DNA from: Planctomycetia bacterium
GTDB lineage: Bacteria > Planctomycetota > Planctomycetia > Pirellulales > UBA1268
Reading direction: 5' to 3'
DNA: 26,946 bases
NCBI GenBank assembly: GCA_009926295.1
Contig: RFPF01000011.1
Location: 1-26,946, forward strand
Numbering within the stretch: the stretch's first letter is position 1; each line of letters starts with the position of its first letter. Of this stretch, positions 6,702 to 14,051 are shown piece after piece. The notes beneath the pieces were generated by a model. The model worked only from the letters and a program-made list of their open reading frames with translations, was not told the origin of the DNA and ran no database searches. The position numbers were made by a program, and so were the translations under genes.

Positions 6702-7420
6702 ATCTCGCCGTCTACGACATGTCGGGTAAGAAGGTCGGGTCGTACGACATCGACCCGGCCGAACTGGCTCCCTCGGTCAGCAAGCAGTTGCTGCACGACG
6801 CGGTGGTCATGTATCAGGCGAACCAGCGCCAAGGCACCATGCGGACGAAGACCCGCGGCGAGGTGGCCGGCTCCACGAAGAAACTCTACCGGCAGAAGGG
6901 CACGGGCAACGCCCGGGCCGGCGGCCGGCGCAGCGGCACGCGTCGGGGCGGCGGCCACATCTTCGCCAAGCGGCCGCGCGACTTCGGCTGGCGGATGCCG
7001 CGGAAGGCCCTGCAGACCGCCACCCGCATGGCGCTTGCGGCGCGACTGGCCGACGACGAAGTGAAACTCGTCGATCGGCTTCCCCTCCCGTCCCCGAAGA
7101 CGGCGGAGGCGGCGAAGTTCCTCGGCGCCCTGGGCCTCGGTGAGCAGACGGTGCTCGTCGCTCCCGAGAAGCACGACGACGCCCTGTGGAAGAGTTTCCG
7201 CAACATCGACGGCGTCTCCGTGGCGCCTGTCGCCGATCTCAACGCGTGGTCGATCCTGCGTCCGCGGACGATCGTGATGACGACGGCGGCCATCGATGCG
7301 TTCAGGGCCACGGCCAAGGCGCGGGCCAAGCCCGCTGCGGCGGGCGCCAAGAAGTCGTCCGCGCGTTCCGCCGCTCGCCGCAGGGGTGCGGCGCCGGCGC
7401 GAAACAAGAAGGGGACGTAA
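6698..7420 (+). CDS. rplD: 50S ribosomal protein L4
   Basis: L4 binds domain I of 23S rRNA and lines the exit tunnel. In enterobacteria it also represses its own operon. The 240-residue protein starts MNLAVYDMSGKKVGSYDID from GTG 6698, which overlaps the rplC stop as GTGA. ATG 6719 would remove the first beta strand, so GTG is preferred. The tunnel loop is clear: TKTRGEVAGSTKKLYRQKGTGNARAG, then GGGHIFAKRPRDF. The C-terminal globular half ends at the RTIVMTTAAIDAF block, followed by a Lys/Arg/Ala-rich tail of about 40 residues, longer than in most L4 proteins. The next gene starts 3 bases after its stop. Confidence 0.96.
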   Translation: MNLAVYDMSGKKVGSYDIDPAELAPSVSKQLLHDAVVMYQANQRQGTMRTKTRGEVAGSTKKLYRQKGTGNARAGGRRSGTRRGGGHIFAKRPRDFGWRMPRKALQTATRMALAARLADDEVKLVDRLPLPSPKTAEAAKFLGALGLGEQTVLVAPEKHDDALWKSFRNIDGVSVAPVADLNAWSILRPRTIVMTTAAIDAFRATAKARAKPAAAGAKKSSARSAARRRGAAPARNKKGT

Positions 7421-7423
7421 GCG

Positions 7424-7744
7424 ATGGCTGTGCCTGTACCTCCGGTTCCGAGCCTGAATTCCCGCCTCGCGCCGCACCAGGTGATCGTGAGGCCCCTGCT
7501 GACCGAGAAGGGGATGCATCGGGCCACCCGGCACAACGCCTACTCGTTCGAGGTGGTGGTGGCCGCCACCAAGGCCGACGTGCGTCGGGCGGTTGAGGAG
7601 ATGTTCAACGTCAAGGTCGAGAAGATCGCGATCCAAAACCGCCTGGGCAAGACGCGTCGCAGCCGCATGAAGCGGACCGTCGCGAAGCCGTGGAAGAAGG
7701 CGGTCGTGACCCTCAAGCCCGAGCACAAGATCAACCTGTTCTAG
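7424..7744 (+). CDS. rplW: 50S ribosomal protein L23
   Basis: L23 sits at the tunnel exit and is the docking site for trigger factor and signal recognition particle. The 106-residue protein has an N-terminal extension of about 17 residues rich in Pro and Val. The family sequence follows: HQVIVRPLLTEKGMHRATRHNAYSFEVVVAATKADVRRAVEEMFNVKV, the basic loop QNRLGKTRRSRMKRTV, and the closing strand KKAVVTLKPEHKINLF. It starts 3 bases after rplD and 39 bases before rplB, so co-translation with L4 is likely. Confidence 0.95.
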   Translation: MAVPVPPVPSLNSRLAPHQVIVRPLLTEKGMHRATRHNAYSFEVVVAATKADVRRAVEEMFNVKVEKIAIQNRLGKTRRSRMKRTVAKPWKKAVVTLKPEHKINLF

Positions 7745-7783
7745 CCCGGCAGCACACCGAACCGCACGCACTGGAATCCAACG

Positions 7784-8641
7784 ATGGGCATTCGCACGTA
7801 CAACCCCACCAGCCCCGGCCGTCGCGGCGCGAGCGTGTCCGACTTCGCCGAACTGACGCCCAACGCCGATGCGCCGAAGCGGCTCCGGATCCGCAAGCGG
7901 AAGAAGGGCGGCCGCAACAACCAGGGCAAGATCACCGCCCGCCATCGCGGCGGCGGTCACATGCAGCACTACCGGCTCGTCGACTTCCGCCGCAACAAGG
8001 ATGGCGTGCCCGGCACCGTGGACAGCATCCAGTACGACCCCAATCGCACCTGCCGCGTGGCGCTCGTGCACTACGCAGACGGGGAGAAGCGGTTCATTCT
8101 CGCGCCGGAGGGGCTCAAGGTCGGTGCGCGGCTGATGAGCGGCCCCGACGCGCCGCCGGAGGTGGGCAACTGCCTGCCCATGTCTGCCATACCGCTGGGC
8201 ATGCAGATCCACAACGTCGAGTTGCAGGAGGGTCGCGGTGGCCGCCTCTGTCGCTCGGCCGGTTCATCGGCCGTGCTCGTGGCCCGCGAATCGCAGTGGG
8301 CCCAGCTTACGCTGCCGAGCGGTGAAATTCGCCGCGTGCCGGCCGCCTGCCGGGCGACGATCGGGGCCATCGGCAATTCCGAGCACATGAACGTGGTCCT
8401 CGGCAAGGCGGGCCGCAAGCGGTGGATGGGCATCCGCCCGCACGTCCGCGGCACGGCGATGAACCCGATCGACCATCCCCACGGCGGCGGCGAGGGTCGC
8501 ACCAAGGGCGGCCGCCACCCGGTGAGCCCCACCGGCAAGAGCGCTAAGGGCGGCGGCACCCGCAAGCCGCGGAAGCCGTCGGGCTCCGCGATCATCCGGC
8601 GTCGCAAGAGCCGCCGCTACGGCCAGTTGAAACTCCGCTAG
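7784..8641 (+). CDS. rplB: 50S ribosomal protein L2
   Basis: L2 is the most conserved large-subunit protein, needed for subunit joining and peptidyl-transferase activity. The 285-residue length is normal. Visible blocks are GIRTYNPTSPGRR, KRKKGGRNNQGKITARHRGGGHMQHYRLVDFRR and the C-terminal NPIDHPHGGGEGRTKGGRHPVSPTGK. That last block contains the conserved histidine region equivalent to His229 in Escherichia coli. The start at 7784 is preceded by CACTGGAATCCAACG, which recurs almost unchanged before rpsN. rpsS follows after 9 bases. Confidence 0.97.
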   Translation: MGIRTYNPTSPGRRGASVSDFAELTPNADAPKRLRIRKRKKGGRNNQGKITARHRGGGHMQHYRLVDFRRNKDGVPGTVDSIQYDPNRTCRVALVHYADGEKRFILAPEGLKVGARLMSGPDAPPEVGNCLPMSAIPLGMQIHNVELQEGRGGRLCRSAGSSAVLVARESQWAQLTLPSGEIRRVPAACRATIGAIGNSEHMNVVLGKAGRKRWMGIRPHVRGTAMNPIDHPHGGGEGRTKGGRHPVSPTGKSAKGGGTRKPRKPSGSAIIRRRKSRRYGQLKLR

Positions 8642-8650
8642 GAACACCCC

Positions 8651-8947
8651 ATGGGACGAAGCGCAAAAAAAGGACCGTTCGTCGACCCGCGCCTTTTCGA
8701 GAAGGTCGAGGCGCAGCTGTCGAGTGGCAAGCGCGACCCGATCAAGACGTGGTCCCGCCGCTGCACGATCGTGCCGGAGTTCATCGGGCTCACGTTCATG
8801 GTGCACAACGGCAAGCAGCACCTGAAGGTGTTCATCACGGAGGACATGGTCGGCCACAAGCTCGGAGAGTTCGCGCCGACGCGGACGTTCCGCGGCCATG
8901 GCGGCAAGGTGAAGGAGGCGGCCACGCCGGCCCCCGCCGCGAAGTAG
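8651..8947 (+). CDS. rpsS: 30S ribosomal protein S19
   Basis: S19 forms a head complex with S13 near the decoding site and bridges to the large subunit. The 98-residue protein starts MGRSAKKGPFVDPRLFEKVE and contains the hallmark IKTWSRRCTIVPEFIGLTFMVHNGKQHLKVFITEDMVGHKLGEFAPTRTFRGHG. It ends with a short Ala/Pro-rich tail. AGGAAC, beginning at base 8640 inside the rplB stop codon, is the likely ribosome binding site, so the two genes are closely coupled. Confidence 0.96.
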   Translation: MGRSAKKGPFVDPRLFEKVEAQLSSGKRDPIKTWSRRCTIVPEFIGLTFMVHNGKQHLKVFITEDMVGHKLGEFAPTRTFRGHGGKVKEAATPAPAAK

Positions 8948-8972
8948 CGGGACGCCAGGAACGAGGTGAATC

Positions 8973-9308
8973 ATGCCCTACACAGCCACCCACAAATACG
9001 CCCGGATCAGCGCTCGCAAGGTGCGGGCGCTGGCGGATCTCGTCCGCGGCAAGTTCGCCGACGAGGCGCTCGACATCCTGCGGTTCCAGCCGCATCGCGG
9101 CGCCCGGATGCTCGAGAAGGTGATCAAGAGCGCCCTCGGCAACGCGGAGCATGCCCAGGCGACCGGGGTCGACGACCTCGTCGTGGTCGACGCCCGCGTC
9201 GACGAGGGGCCGATGTTCAAGCGGATCCGCCCCCGGGCCCGCGGCATGGCGTTCGGGATCAAGCGACGGATGTCTCACATCAAGGTGGCACTCGACAGCG
9301 CCGACTAG
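8973..9308 (+). CDS. rplV: 50S ribosomal protein L22
   Basis: L22 binds all 23S rRNA domains, and its beta-hairpin lines the exit tunnel; hairpin changes are a known route to macrolide resistance. The 111-residue product shows TATHKYARISARKVRALADLVRGK, the middle helices (ALDILRFQPHRGARMLEKVIKSAL), and the tunnel hairpin DEGPMFKRIRPRARGMAFGIKRRMSHIKV with no deletion. AGGAAC at 8957-8962 precedes the ATG by 10 bases. The same leader pattern AGGAAC...TGAATCATG recurs before rplE. Confidence 0.96.
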   Translation: MPYTATHKYARISARKVRALADLVRGKFADEALDILRFQPHRGARMLEKVIKSALGNAEHAQATGVDDLVVVDARVDEGPMFKRIRPRARGMAFGIKRRMSHIKVALDSAD

Positions 9309-9341
9309 GCGCACGAGGGCTCGACGGAAGGCACGACAGTC

Positions 9342-10037
9342 ATGGGTCAAAAAGTTCATCCAACCGGATTCCGCACGGGCATCACCGAGCCGTGGAAGAG
9401 CCGGTGGTACGCCTCCAAGAAGGAGTTCCGCGACCTCCTCATGGAGGACTTCAAGGTGCGGCGATTCCTGAAGACGAAGTACCGCGCGGCCGCCATCCCG
9501 AAGGTCGAGATCGAGCGCACGCGCGACGAGGTGAAGGTCATCCTGCACTCCGCCCGTCCCGGCGTGATCATCGGCCGCAAGGGGCAGGAGGTCGACCGCC
9601 TGCAGGACGAACTCCAGGAGCTTCTCGGGCGGCGCGTGAACCTCAAGGTGGAGGAGGTGTCGCGCCCGGAGATCCAGGCCCAGCTCATCGCCGAGGACAT
9701 CGCCGACCAGCTCAGCAAGCGGGCTGCGTTTCGCCGCACGCTCAAGCGGGCGATCGACTCCACCATGGACGCGGGCGCCAAGGGGGTGAAGATCCAACTG
9801 GCCGGCCGCCTCGGCGGGGCCGAGATGTCGCGGTGTGAGAAGGCGATCGCGGGCTCGATGCCGCTGTCGACGCTGCGGGCGAAAATCGACTACGGCTTCT
9901 GCGAGGCGCCCACCGCGCAGGGCAACATCGGAATCCAGGTTTGGGTCAACCAAGGCATGTACGAGGAGAACGGCGATGGCGCTGATGCCCAAGAGGGTCA
10001 AGCACCGAAAAAGCCAAAGAGGTCGTATAAGAGGTGA
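9342..10037 (+). CDS. rpsC: 30S ribosomal protein S3
   Basis: S3 lies at the mRNA entry channel and contributes to helicase activity. The 231-residue protein starts MGQKVHPTGFRTGITEPWKSRWYASKKEF. It has a type II KH domain (VKVILHSARPGVIIGRKGQEVDRLQDEL, with the GRKG loop) and the C-terminal domain (AEMSRCEKAIAGSMPLSTLRAKIDYGF). The last 20 codons, a Lys-rich tail GQAPKKPKRSYKR, are read from the same DNA as the first 20 codons of rplP in another frame. The overlap is 62 bases, far more than at other junctions here. Confidence 0.96.
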   Translation: MGQKVHPTGFRTGITEPWKSRWYASKKEFRDLLMEDFKVRRFLKTKYRAAAIPKVEIERTRDEVKVILHSARPGVIIGRKGQEVDRLQDELQELLGRRVNLKVEEVSRPEIQAQLIAEDIADQLSKRAAFRRTLKRAIDSTMDAGAKGVKIQLAGRLGGAEMSRCEKAIAGSMPLSTLRAKIDYGFCEAPTAQGNIGIQVWVNQGMYEENGDGADAQEGQAPKKPKRSYKR

Positions 10038-10392
10038 CGCCTCGCGCGGCAATCGCGTCGTCTTCGGCGACTTCGGCCTCCAGGCCGAGCAGCCGGGATG
10101 GCTCCCTGCCGCGACGATCGAAGCGGGCCGCATCGCGGCCCAGCAATACCTCCGCACGGAGGGACGGCTGTACGTGCGCGTGTTCCCCCACAAGTCGATC
10201 ACATCGATCCCGCTCGAGACCCGCATGGGCAAGGGCAAGGGCGAGCCGGAGTATTGGGCCGCCGTCATCAAGCCCGGCGCCATCCTCTACGAGATCGGCG
10301 GCGTGTCGGAGGAAGCGGCCCGCGTCTGCATGGCGCGGCTCGCCCACAAGATGCCGATCCGGGTCCGGTTCGTGAAGCGGCGGGCGATGTAA
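9976..10392 (+). CDS. rplP: 50S ribosomal protein L16
   Basis: L16 organises the A-site region of 23S rRNA. The 138-residue product begins MALMPKRVKHRKSQRGRIRG and contains FGDFGLQAEQPGWLPAATIEAGRIAAQQYLRTEGRLYVRVFPHKSITSIP, then ETRMGKGKGEPEYWAAVIKPG. The frame extends far upstream, but AGGAG at 9964-9968 with a 7-base spacer fixes the start at 9976, inside rpsC. ATG 9985 (MPKR) is a less likely alternative. The Shine-Dalgarno sequence therefore lies in the rpsC coding region, so L16 synthesis probably depends on S3 translation. Confidence 0.96.
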   Translation: MALMPKRVKHRKSQRGRIRGDASRGNRVVFGDFGLQAEQPGWLPAATIEAGRIAAQQYLRTEGRLYVRVFPHKSITSIPLETRMGKGKGEPEYWAAVIKPGAILYEIGGVSEEAARVCMARLAHKMPIRVRFVKRRAM

Positions 10393-10404
10393 GGAGCCAC
10401 ACCC

Positions 10405-10620
10405 ATGAGCACCACCAAGGCACGTGACCTCCGCGACATGAGCGACGAGCAGATCCGGCTCGTCTGGAAAGACGCCGCCGAGTCGCTCTTCCGCCTCAGG
10501 CTTCAGGCCCAGTCGGAGAAGCTGGCGGCGCCCTCGGAGGTGCGGAACAACCGCCGCACCATCGCCAGGTGCCAGACGATCCTCGCCGAGCGGCAGAAGA
10601 AGGCCGCGAGCGCCACCTAA
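10405..10620 (+). CDS. rpmC: 50S ribosomal protein L29
   Basis: L29 is a small two-helix protein near the tunnel exit beside L23. The 71-residue sequence has the helix-turn-helix pattern ARDLRDMSDEQIRLVWKDAAESLFRLRLQAQSEKL and VRNNRRTIARCQTILAERQ. The SEKL segment takes the place of the usual G-Q-L-E-N turn. AAGGAG lies 8 bases before the ATG at the end of rplP. The next gene follows after 11 bases. Confidence 0.93.
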   Translation: MSTTKARDLRDMSDEQIRLVWKDAAESLFRLRLQAQSEKLAAPSEVRNNRRTIARCQTILAERQKKAASAT

Positions 10621-10631
10621 GGAACACCCCC

Positions 10632-10997
10632 ATGCCCAAGCGAGTCGAGACCGGAACCGTGACGAGCGCCTCTTCGGCAAAGACGCGGCGCGTGGAGATT
10701 CCGCGCGTCGTCCGGCACCCGAAGTACGGCCGCATCCAGCACCGGCGCACCGTGTGCCACGTGCACGACGAGGAGGAGACCTCGCAGCCCGGCGACACCG
10801 TCGAGATCATCGAGTGCCGGCCGAGGAGCCGCCTGAAGCGGTGGGAACTCGTCCGGGTCGTCGCCAAGAGCACGGCGGTCGACGTGGCGTCGCTCCGCAG
10901 CGGTGCCCGTGCGACACGGTTGCGGGAGTCGGCCGCCCGCGCGGAGGAGGCCGCGGCCTCCGGACGGCCCCTCGGTGAGGAAGGGGCGGCAACATGA
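10632..10997 (+). CDS. rpsQ: 30S ribosomal protein S17 with C-terminal extension
   Basis: S17 is an OB-fold protein that binds 16S rRNA early. The 121-residue protein starts MPKRVETGTVTSASSAKTRRVEI and contains VRHPKYGRIQHRRTVCHVHDEEETSQPGDTVEIIECRPRSRLKRWELVRVV. That is the complete core of about 85 residues. A further 35 residues rich in Ala, Arg and Glu form an extra C-terminal tail, probably helical. The longer upstream frame is rejected because S17 homology and the AGGAAC motif (10620-10625) point to ATG 10632. The stop overlaps the rplN start as ATGA. Confidence 0.95.
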   Translation: MPKRVETGTVTSASSAKTRRVEIPRVVRHPKYGRIQHRRTVCHVHDEEETSQPGDTVEIIECRPRSRLKRWELVRVVAKSTAVDVASLRSGARATRLRESAARAEEAAASGRPLGEEGAAT

Positions 10998-11362
10998 TCC
11001 AGATGCAGACCCGGCTCGTTGTGGCCGACAACACCGGCGCGAAGGAAGTGATGTGCTTCAAGGTGCTGGGCGGCAGCCGGAAGCGGACCGCCGGCCTCGG
11101 CGACGTCATCGTGTGCAGCGTCAAGAGCGTGATCGCTGGAAGCGACGTGAAGAAGAAGGCGGTCGTCAAGGCCGTGATCGTCCGCTGCAAGCGGCCCACC
11201 CGCCGTGATGACGGCAGCTACGTCCAGTTCGACACCAACGCCTGCGTGATCATCGACAACGAGAAGAATCCCAAGGGCACCCGCATTTTTGGGGCGGTGG
11301 CCCGTGAGCTGCGAGACCGCAACTTCATGAAGATCGTCAGTCTGGCGAGCGAGGTGGTGTGA
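10994..11362 (+). CDS. rplN: 50S ribosomal protein L14
   Basis: L14 forms an intersubunit bridge and is the binding site of the silencing factor RsfS. The 122-residue product is a standard L14: MIQMQTRLVVADNTGAKEVMCFKVLGGSRKRTAGLGD, then IVRCKRPTRRDDGSYVQFDTNACVIIDNEKNPKGTRIFG and VARELRDRNFMKIVSLASEVV. The start overlaps the rpsQ stop by four bases and its own stop overlaps the rplX start (TGATG), so three genes are chained by overlapping codons. Confidence 0.97.
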   Translation: MIQMQTRLVVADNTGAKEVMCFKVLGGSRKRTAGLGDVIVCSVKSVIAGSDVKKKAVVKAVIVRCKRPTRRDDGSYVQFDTNACVIIDNEKNPKGTRIFGAVARELRDRNFMKIVSLASEVV

Positions 11363-11715
11363 TGCTGATCCGATCGGGTGATCTTGTCGAGGTGAAGACG
11401 GGCAACGCTCGCGGCACTCGCGCGAAGGTGCTCTCCGTCCAGCCGGAGAAGGGCCGCGTGGTGGTCGAGGGCGTCAACCGCGTCTACCGGCACGTGAAGC
11501 GCAGCCAGAAGAACCAGCAGGGCGGACGGCTCAGCAAGGAGATGCCGATCGACGCGTCGAACGTGCTCGTCGTCTGCGGCTCGTGCGGCAAGGCGAGCCG
11601 GCTCGGCGTCAAGGTCGCGGCCGACGGCGGCCGGTCGCGGGTGTGCCGCAAGTGTGGCACCGACCTCGGAGTGCTCAAGCGGCCCAAGGCCGCGCGGGCG
11701 GCCGCCAAGAAGTAA
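11362..11715 (+). CDS. rplX: 50S ribosomal protein L24 with zinc-ribbon cysteines
   Basis: L24 is an assembly initiator. The 117-residue product has an N-terminal KOW motif (SGDLVEVKTGNARGTRAKVLSVQPEKGRVVVEGVNRVYRHVK) and the conserved Q-GG segment. Two CxxC pairs follow, C72-C75 (CGSC) and C95-C98 (CRKC), positioned like a zinc ribbon. Many L24 proteins keep only part of this. ATG 11362 is preferred; GTG 11359 would add one residue. It overlaps the rplN stop by one base. A Lys/Ala-rich tail ends the protein. Confidence 0.95.
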   Translation: MLIRSGDLVEVKTGNARGTRAKVLSVQPEKGRVVVEGVNRVYRHVKRSQKNQQGGRLSKEMPIDASNVLVVCGSCGKASRLGVKVAADGGRSRVCRKCGTDLGVLKRPKAARAAAKK

Positions 11716-11749
11716 CCCGTCCAAACGACCAGCGCGAGGAACCTGAATC

Positions 11750-12364
11750 ATGGCGAAGAAGACGAAGGCGGCGCAGTCGGCTCCCGGGCCGGCCGGCACC
11801 CCGCGGATGCTTGAGCACTACCGCACTCACGTGCGGCCCGCGCTTGGCAAGGCACTCGAACGTACCAACCCCCACGCCATCCCGAAGCTCGAGAAGATCG
11901 TTGTGAACATGGGGGTGGGCGTGGCCGTGACCGAGAAGAAGTACCTCGAAGAGGCGATCAGCGCCCTGGCCCAGGTGACGGGACAAAAGCCGATCGCAAC
12001 GCTCTCGAAGGCCGCCGTCTCGGGATTCAAGCTGCGGGAAAACCTCCCCATCGGGTGCAAGGTGACGCTGCGAGGCCGCCGGATGTACGAGTTTCTCGAC
12101 CGCCTGGTGTCGCTCGCCCTGCCGCGCGTGCGGGACTTCCGCGGCCTGTCGAGCACCGCCTTCGACGGCCACGGCAACTACAGCCTCGGCCTCTCGGAGC
12201 AGATGGTGTTTCCCGAGATCAACCCCGACAAGTTCACCCGTCCCCAGGGGATGAACATCACGCTCGTCACGTCGGCCCGCAACGACGACGAGGCGCGCGA
12301 GTTCCTGCGGGCGATGGGCGTTCCGCTCAAGAAGGACGGCGAAGATGGCGGTGCCGCGGCGTAG
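11750..12364 (+). CDS. rplE: 50S ribosomal protein L5
   Basis: L5 binds 5S rRNA and contacts the P-site tRNA. The 204-residue protein has an N-terminal extension of about 20 residues, then MLEHYRTHVRPALGKALERTNPHAIPKLEKIVVNMGVG, TGQKPIATLSKAAVSGFKLRENLPIGCKVTLRGRRMYEFLDRLVSLALPRVRDFRGL and the C-terminal GMNITLVTSARNDDEAREFLRAMGVPL. It is slightly longer than the usual 180 residues because of both ends. GAGGAAC (11736-11742) is the probable ribosome binding site. Confidence 0.96.
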   Translation: MAKKTKAAQSAPGPAGTPRMLEHYRTHVRPALGKALERTNPHAIPKLEKIVVNMGVGVAVTEKKYLEEAISALAQVTGQKPIATLSKAAVSGFKLRENLPIGCKVTLRGRRMYEFLDRLVSLALPRVRDFRGLSSTAFDGHGNYSLGLSEQMVFPEINPDKFTRPQGMNITLVTSARNDDEAREFLRAMGVPLKKDGEDGGAAA

Positions 12365-12420
12365 CGGCATCGGCGCAGGAGATTGCGGCCCGTCCCGGCC
12401 GCTGGCACTGGAATCGAACG

Positions 12421-12606
12421 ATGGCGAGCAAGTCGAAGATCGCGGCCGCGAAGCGTCCGCCCAAGTTCTCCACGCGGAAGGTGCATCGCTGCATGCTGTG
12501 CGGTCGGCCCCGTGCCGTGTACCGCAAGTTTGGCGCGTGCAGGATCTGCTTCCGGAAACTCGCCGACCAGGGCTGCATTCCGGGAGTGCGCAAGGCGAGT
12601 TGGTGA
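12421..12606 (+). CDS. rpsN: 30S ribosomal protein S14 type Z (zinc form)
   Basis: This is the short zinc-binding form of S14, 61 residues, instead of the 100-residue zinc-free form. Cysteines C24, C27, C40 and C43 (CMLC...CRIC) form the zinc site, followed by FRKLADQGCIPGVRKASW, the standard ending. The frame is open far upstream, but homology begins at ATG 12421, preceded by CACTGGAATCGAACG. That leader is almost identical to the one before rplB. The sequence around its stop codon starts a run of three imperfect 14-base repeats. Confidence 0.94.
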   Translation: MASKSKIAAAKRPPKFSTRKVHRCMLCGRPRAVYRKFGACRICFRKLADQGCIPGVRKASW

Positions 12607-12640
12607 CCCCCGATTGGCGACCCCAGACTGGCTGACACAC
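12599..12640 (+). repeat. Three imperfect 14-base tandem units after rpsN
   Basis: GTTGGTGACCCCCG (12599-12612), ATTGGCGACCCCAG (12613-12626) and ACTGGCTGACACAC (12627-12640) lie head to tail across the rpsN stop codon. The first two agree at 11 of 14 positions; the third is more diverged. They fill most of the rpsN-rpsH gap and may be decayed slippage repeats. Confidence 0.45.
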
Positions 12641-12671
12641 GGTAGCTCCAAGCAGCAAAGGCTCTTTTGAC

Positions 12672-13067
12672 ATGATGACCGATCCCATCGCCGACATGCT
12701 CACCCGCATCCGCAACGCGGTGCGCGTCGAACGCGCCACCGTCGAAGTGCCGAGTTCGAAGGTGAAGCGAGGTGTCGCCGACGTCCTCAAGCGAGAGGGT
12801 TTCATCTGGGACTGGCGCGAGGTGGAATCGGAGCCCGTCGCGAAACTCCAGCTGGAGCTCAAGTACGGGCCCAACGGCGAGCGGCTGATCCGCCACATCA
12901 AGCGCGTGAGCTCGCCGGGCAGGCGCGTGTACAGCAGATCGGTGCGGCTCAAGCCGGTGCTCGGCGGGCTGGGGATATCGATTCTCTCCACGTCGAGCGG
13001 CGTGGTGAGCGACCGAGAGGCGCGGCAACGCAAGCTCGGCGGCGAAGTGCTCTGCGAGCTTTGGTAA
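12672..13067 (+). CDS. rpsH: 30S ribosomal protein S8
   Basis: S8 organises the central domain of 16S rRNA and, in enterobacteria, represses the spc operon at the rplE site. The 131-residue protein starts MMTDPIADMLTRIRNAVRVERATVEVPSSKVKRGVADVLKREGFI and ends with the RNA-binding GLGISILSTSSGVVSDREARQRKLGGEVLCELW. Two adjacent ATG codons (12672 and 12675) could start it. Only a distant AAAGG (about 12656) resembles a ribosome binding site. Confidence 0.96.
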   Translation: MMTDPIADMLTRIRNAVRVERATVEVPSSKVKRGVADVLKREGFIWDWREVESEPVAKLQLELKYGPNGERLIRHIKRVSSPGRRVYSRSVRLKPVLGGLGISILSTSSGVVSDREARQRKLGGEVLCELW

Positions 13068-13087
13068 ACCAGAAAGGCGACCCTGCA

Positions 13088-13633
13088 ATGTCCCGCATCG
13101 GCAAGGCTCCCGTGCAGATTCCCAAGGGCGTGAAGGCGGCCGTGGAGGCCGGAACGCTCAAGGTCGAGGGTCCGCTCGGCAAGCTGCAGCAGCGGCTGCA
13201 TCCGGCGGTGAAGGTCGAAATCGACCAGGCCTCCGGCGTGCTCACGGTCAAGCGGAGCGACGACACCCGCACGGCCCGGGCGGTGCACGGCCTGTCGCGT
13301 GCCCTGGCCGCGAACATGGTCGAGGGGGTTACGAAGGGCTACGAGAAGAAGTTGGAGATCGTCGGCGTGGGATACATCGCCGCGATCCAGAAAAACGTCC
13401 TGCAGCTCCGCGTCGGTTTCGCCAACGAACTGCAGGTTCCGATCCCCGCGGGCCTCACGGTCACCTGCCCCGACCAGACGCACGTCGTGATCAAGGGCAT
13501 CGACAAGCAGCTCGTCGGCCAGTTCGCCGCCGAGGTTCGGTCGCTGCGGAAGCCCGAGCCCTACAAGGGCAAGGGCATCCGGTACGAGAACGAACAGGTC
13601 CGCCGCAAGGCGGGCAAGGCCGTCACCAAGTAG
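13088..13633 (+). CDS. rplF: 50S ribosomal protein L6
   Basis: L6 has two duplicated alpha/beta domains and lies near the sarcin-ricin loop. The 181-residue protein starts MSRIGKAPVQIPKGVKAAVEAG. It includes VHGLSRALAANMVEGVTKGYEKKLEIVGVGY, and the second domain carries the conserved GIDKQLVGQFAAEVRSLRKPEPYKGKGIRYENEQVRRKAGK. The frame runs nine codons further upstream into rpsH, but homology supports ATG 13088, 20 bases after the rpsH stop. Confidence 0.97.
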   Translation: MSRIGKAPVQIPKGVKAAVEAGTLKVEGPLGKLQQRLHPAVKVEIDQASGVLTVKRSDDTRTARAVHGLSRALAANMVEGVTKGYEKKLEIVGVGYIAAIQKNVLQLRVGFANELQVPIPAGLTVTCPDQTHVVIKGIDKQLVGQFAAEVRSLRKPEPYKGKGIRYENEQVRRKAGKAVTK

Positions 13634-13662
13634 CACCCAGTCAGCAGCAGTACGAGGCATCC

Positions 13663-14031
13663 ATGGATCACGCCCGCACCATCCTCCGTCAGCGGCTCCG
13701 GCGGCGCAATCGCGTGCGCCGGCACCTCCGCGGCACCGCGGAGCGCCCGCGGCTGGCGGTGTTTCGCACCCACAAGCACATCTATGCCCAGGTCATCGAC
13801 GATGCCGCGGGCCGCACCCTGGCCTCCGCGAGCTCGATGGACAAGCAGATCCGGGACTCGATCGGATTCGGTGGCAACAAGCAGGCGGCCGAGGCGATCG
13901 GTCGGGCGGTGGCCGAGCGGGCCCAGGCCGCCGGAGTGAAGAAGGTGTGCTTCGATCGCGGTGAGTTCCGTTACCACGGCCGCGTCGCGGCGCTCGCCGA
14001 CGCGGCCCGCGCCGCCGGCCTCGAGTTCTGA
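13663..14031 (+). CDS. rplR: 50S ribosomal protein L18
   Basis: L18 brings 5S rRNA to the large subunit together with L5. The 122-residue protein has the basic N-terminus RTILRQRLRRRNRVRRHLRGTAERPRLAVFRTHKHIYAQVIDD. The C-terminal half is FGGNKQAAEAIGRAVAERAQAAGVKKVCFDRGEFRYHGRVAALADAARAAGLEF. All family blocks are intact. It is followed after 20 bases by rpsE. Confidence 0.96.
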   Translation: MDHARTILRQRLRRRNRVRRHLRGTAERPRLAVFRTHKHIYAQVIDDAAGRTLASASSMDKQIRDSIGFGGNKQAAEAIGRAVAERAQAAGVKKVCFDRGEFRYHGRVAALADAARAAGLEF

Positions 14032-14051
14032 GCCATCCATCCCCAGGGAGC

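Noticed and set aside
6509..8212. 567-codon minus-strand frame over rplC-rplB
   Set aside because: It is antisense to ribosomal genes and composition-driven.
11675..13660. 661-codon open frame on the minus strand across rplX to rplF
   Set aside because: It is antisense to well-conserved ribosomal genes, has no recognisable domain, and results from the strong GC bias at third positions.
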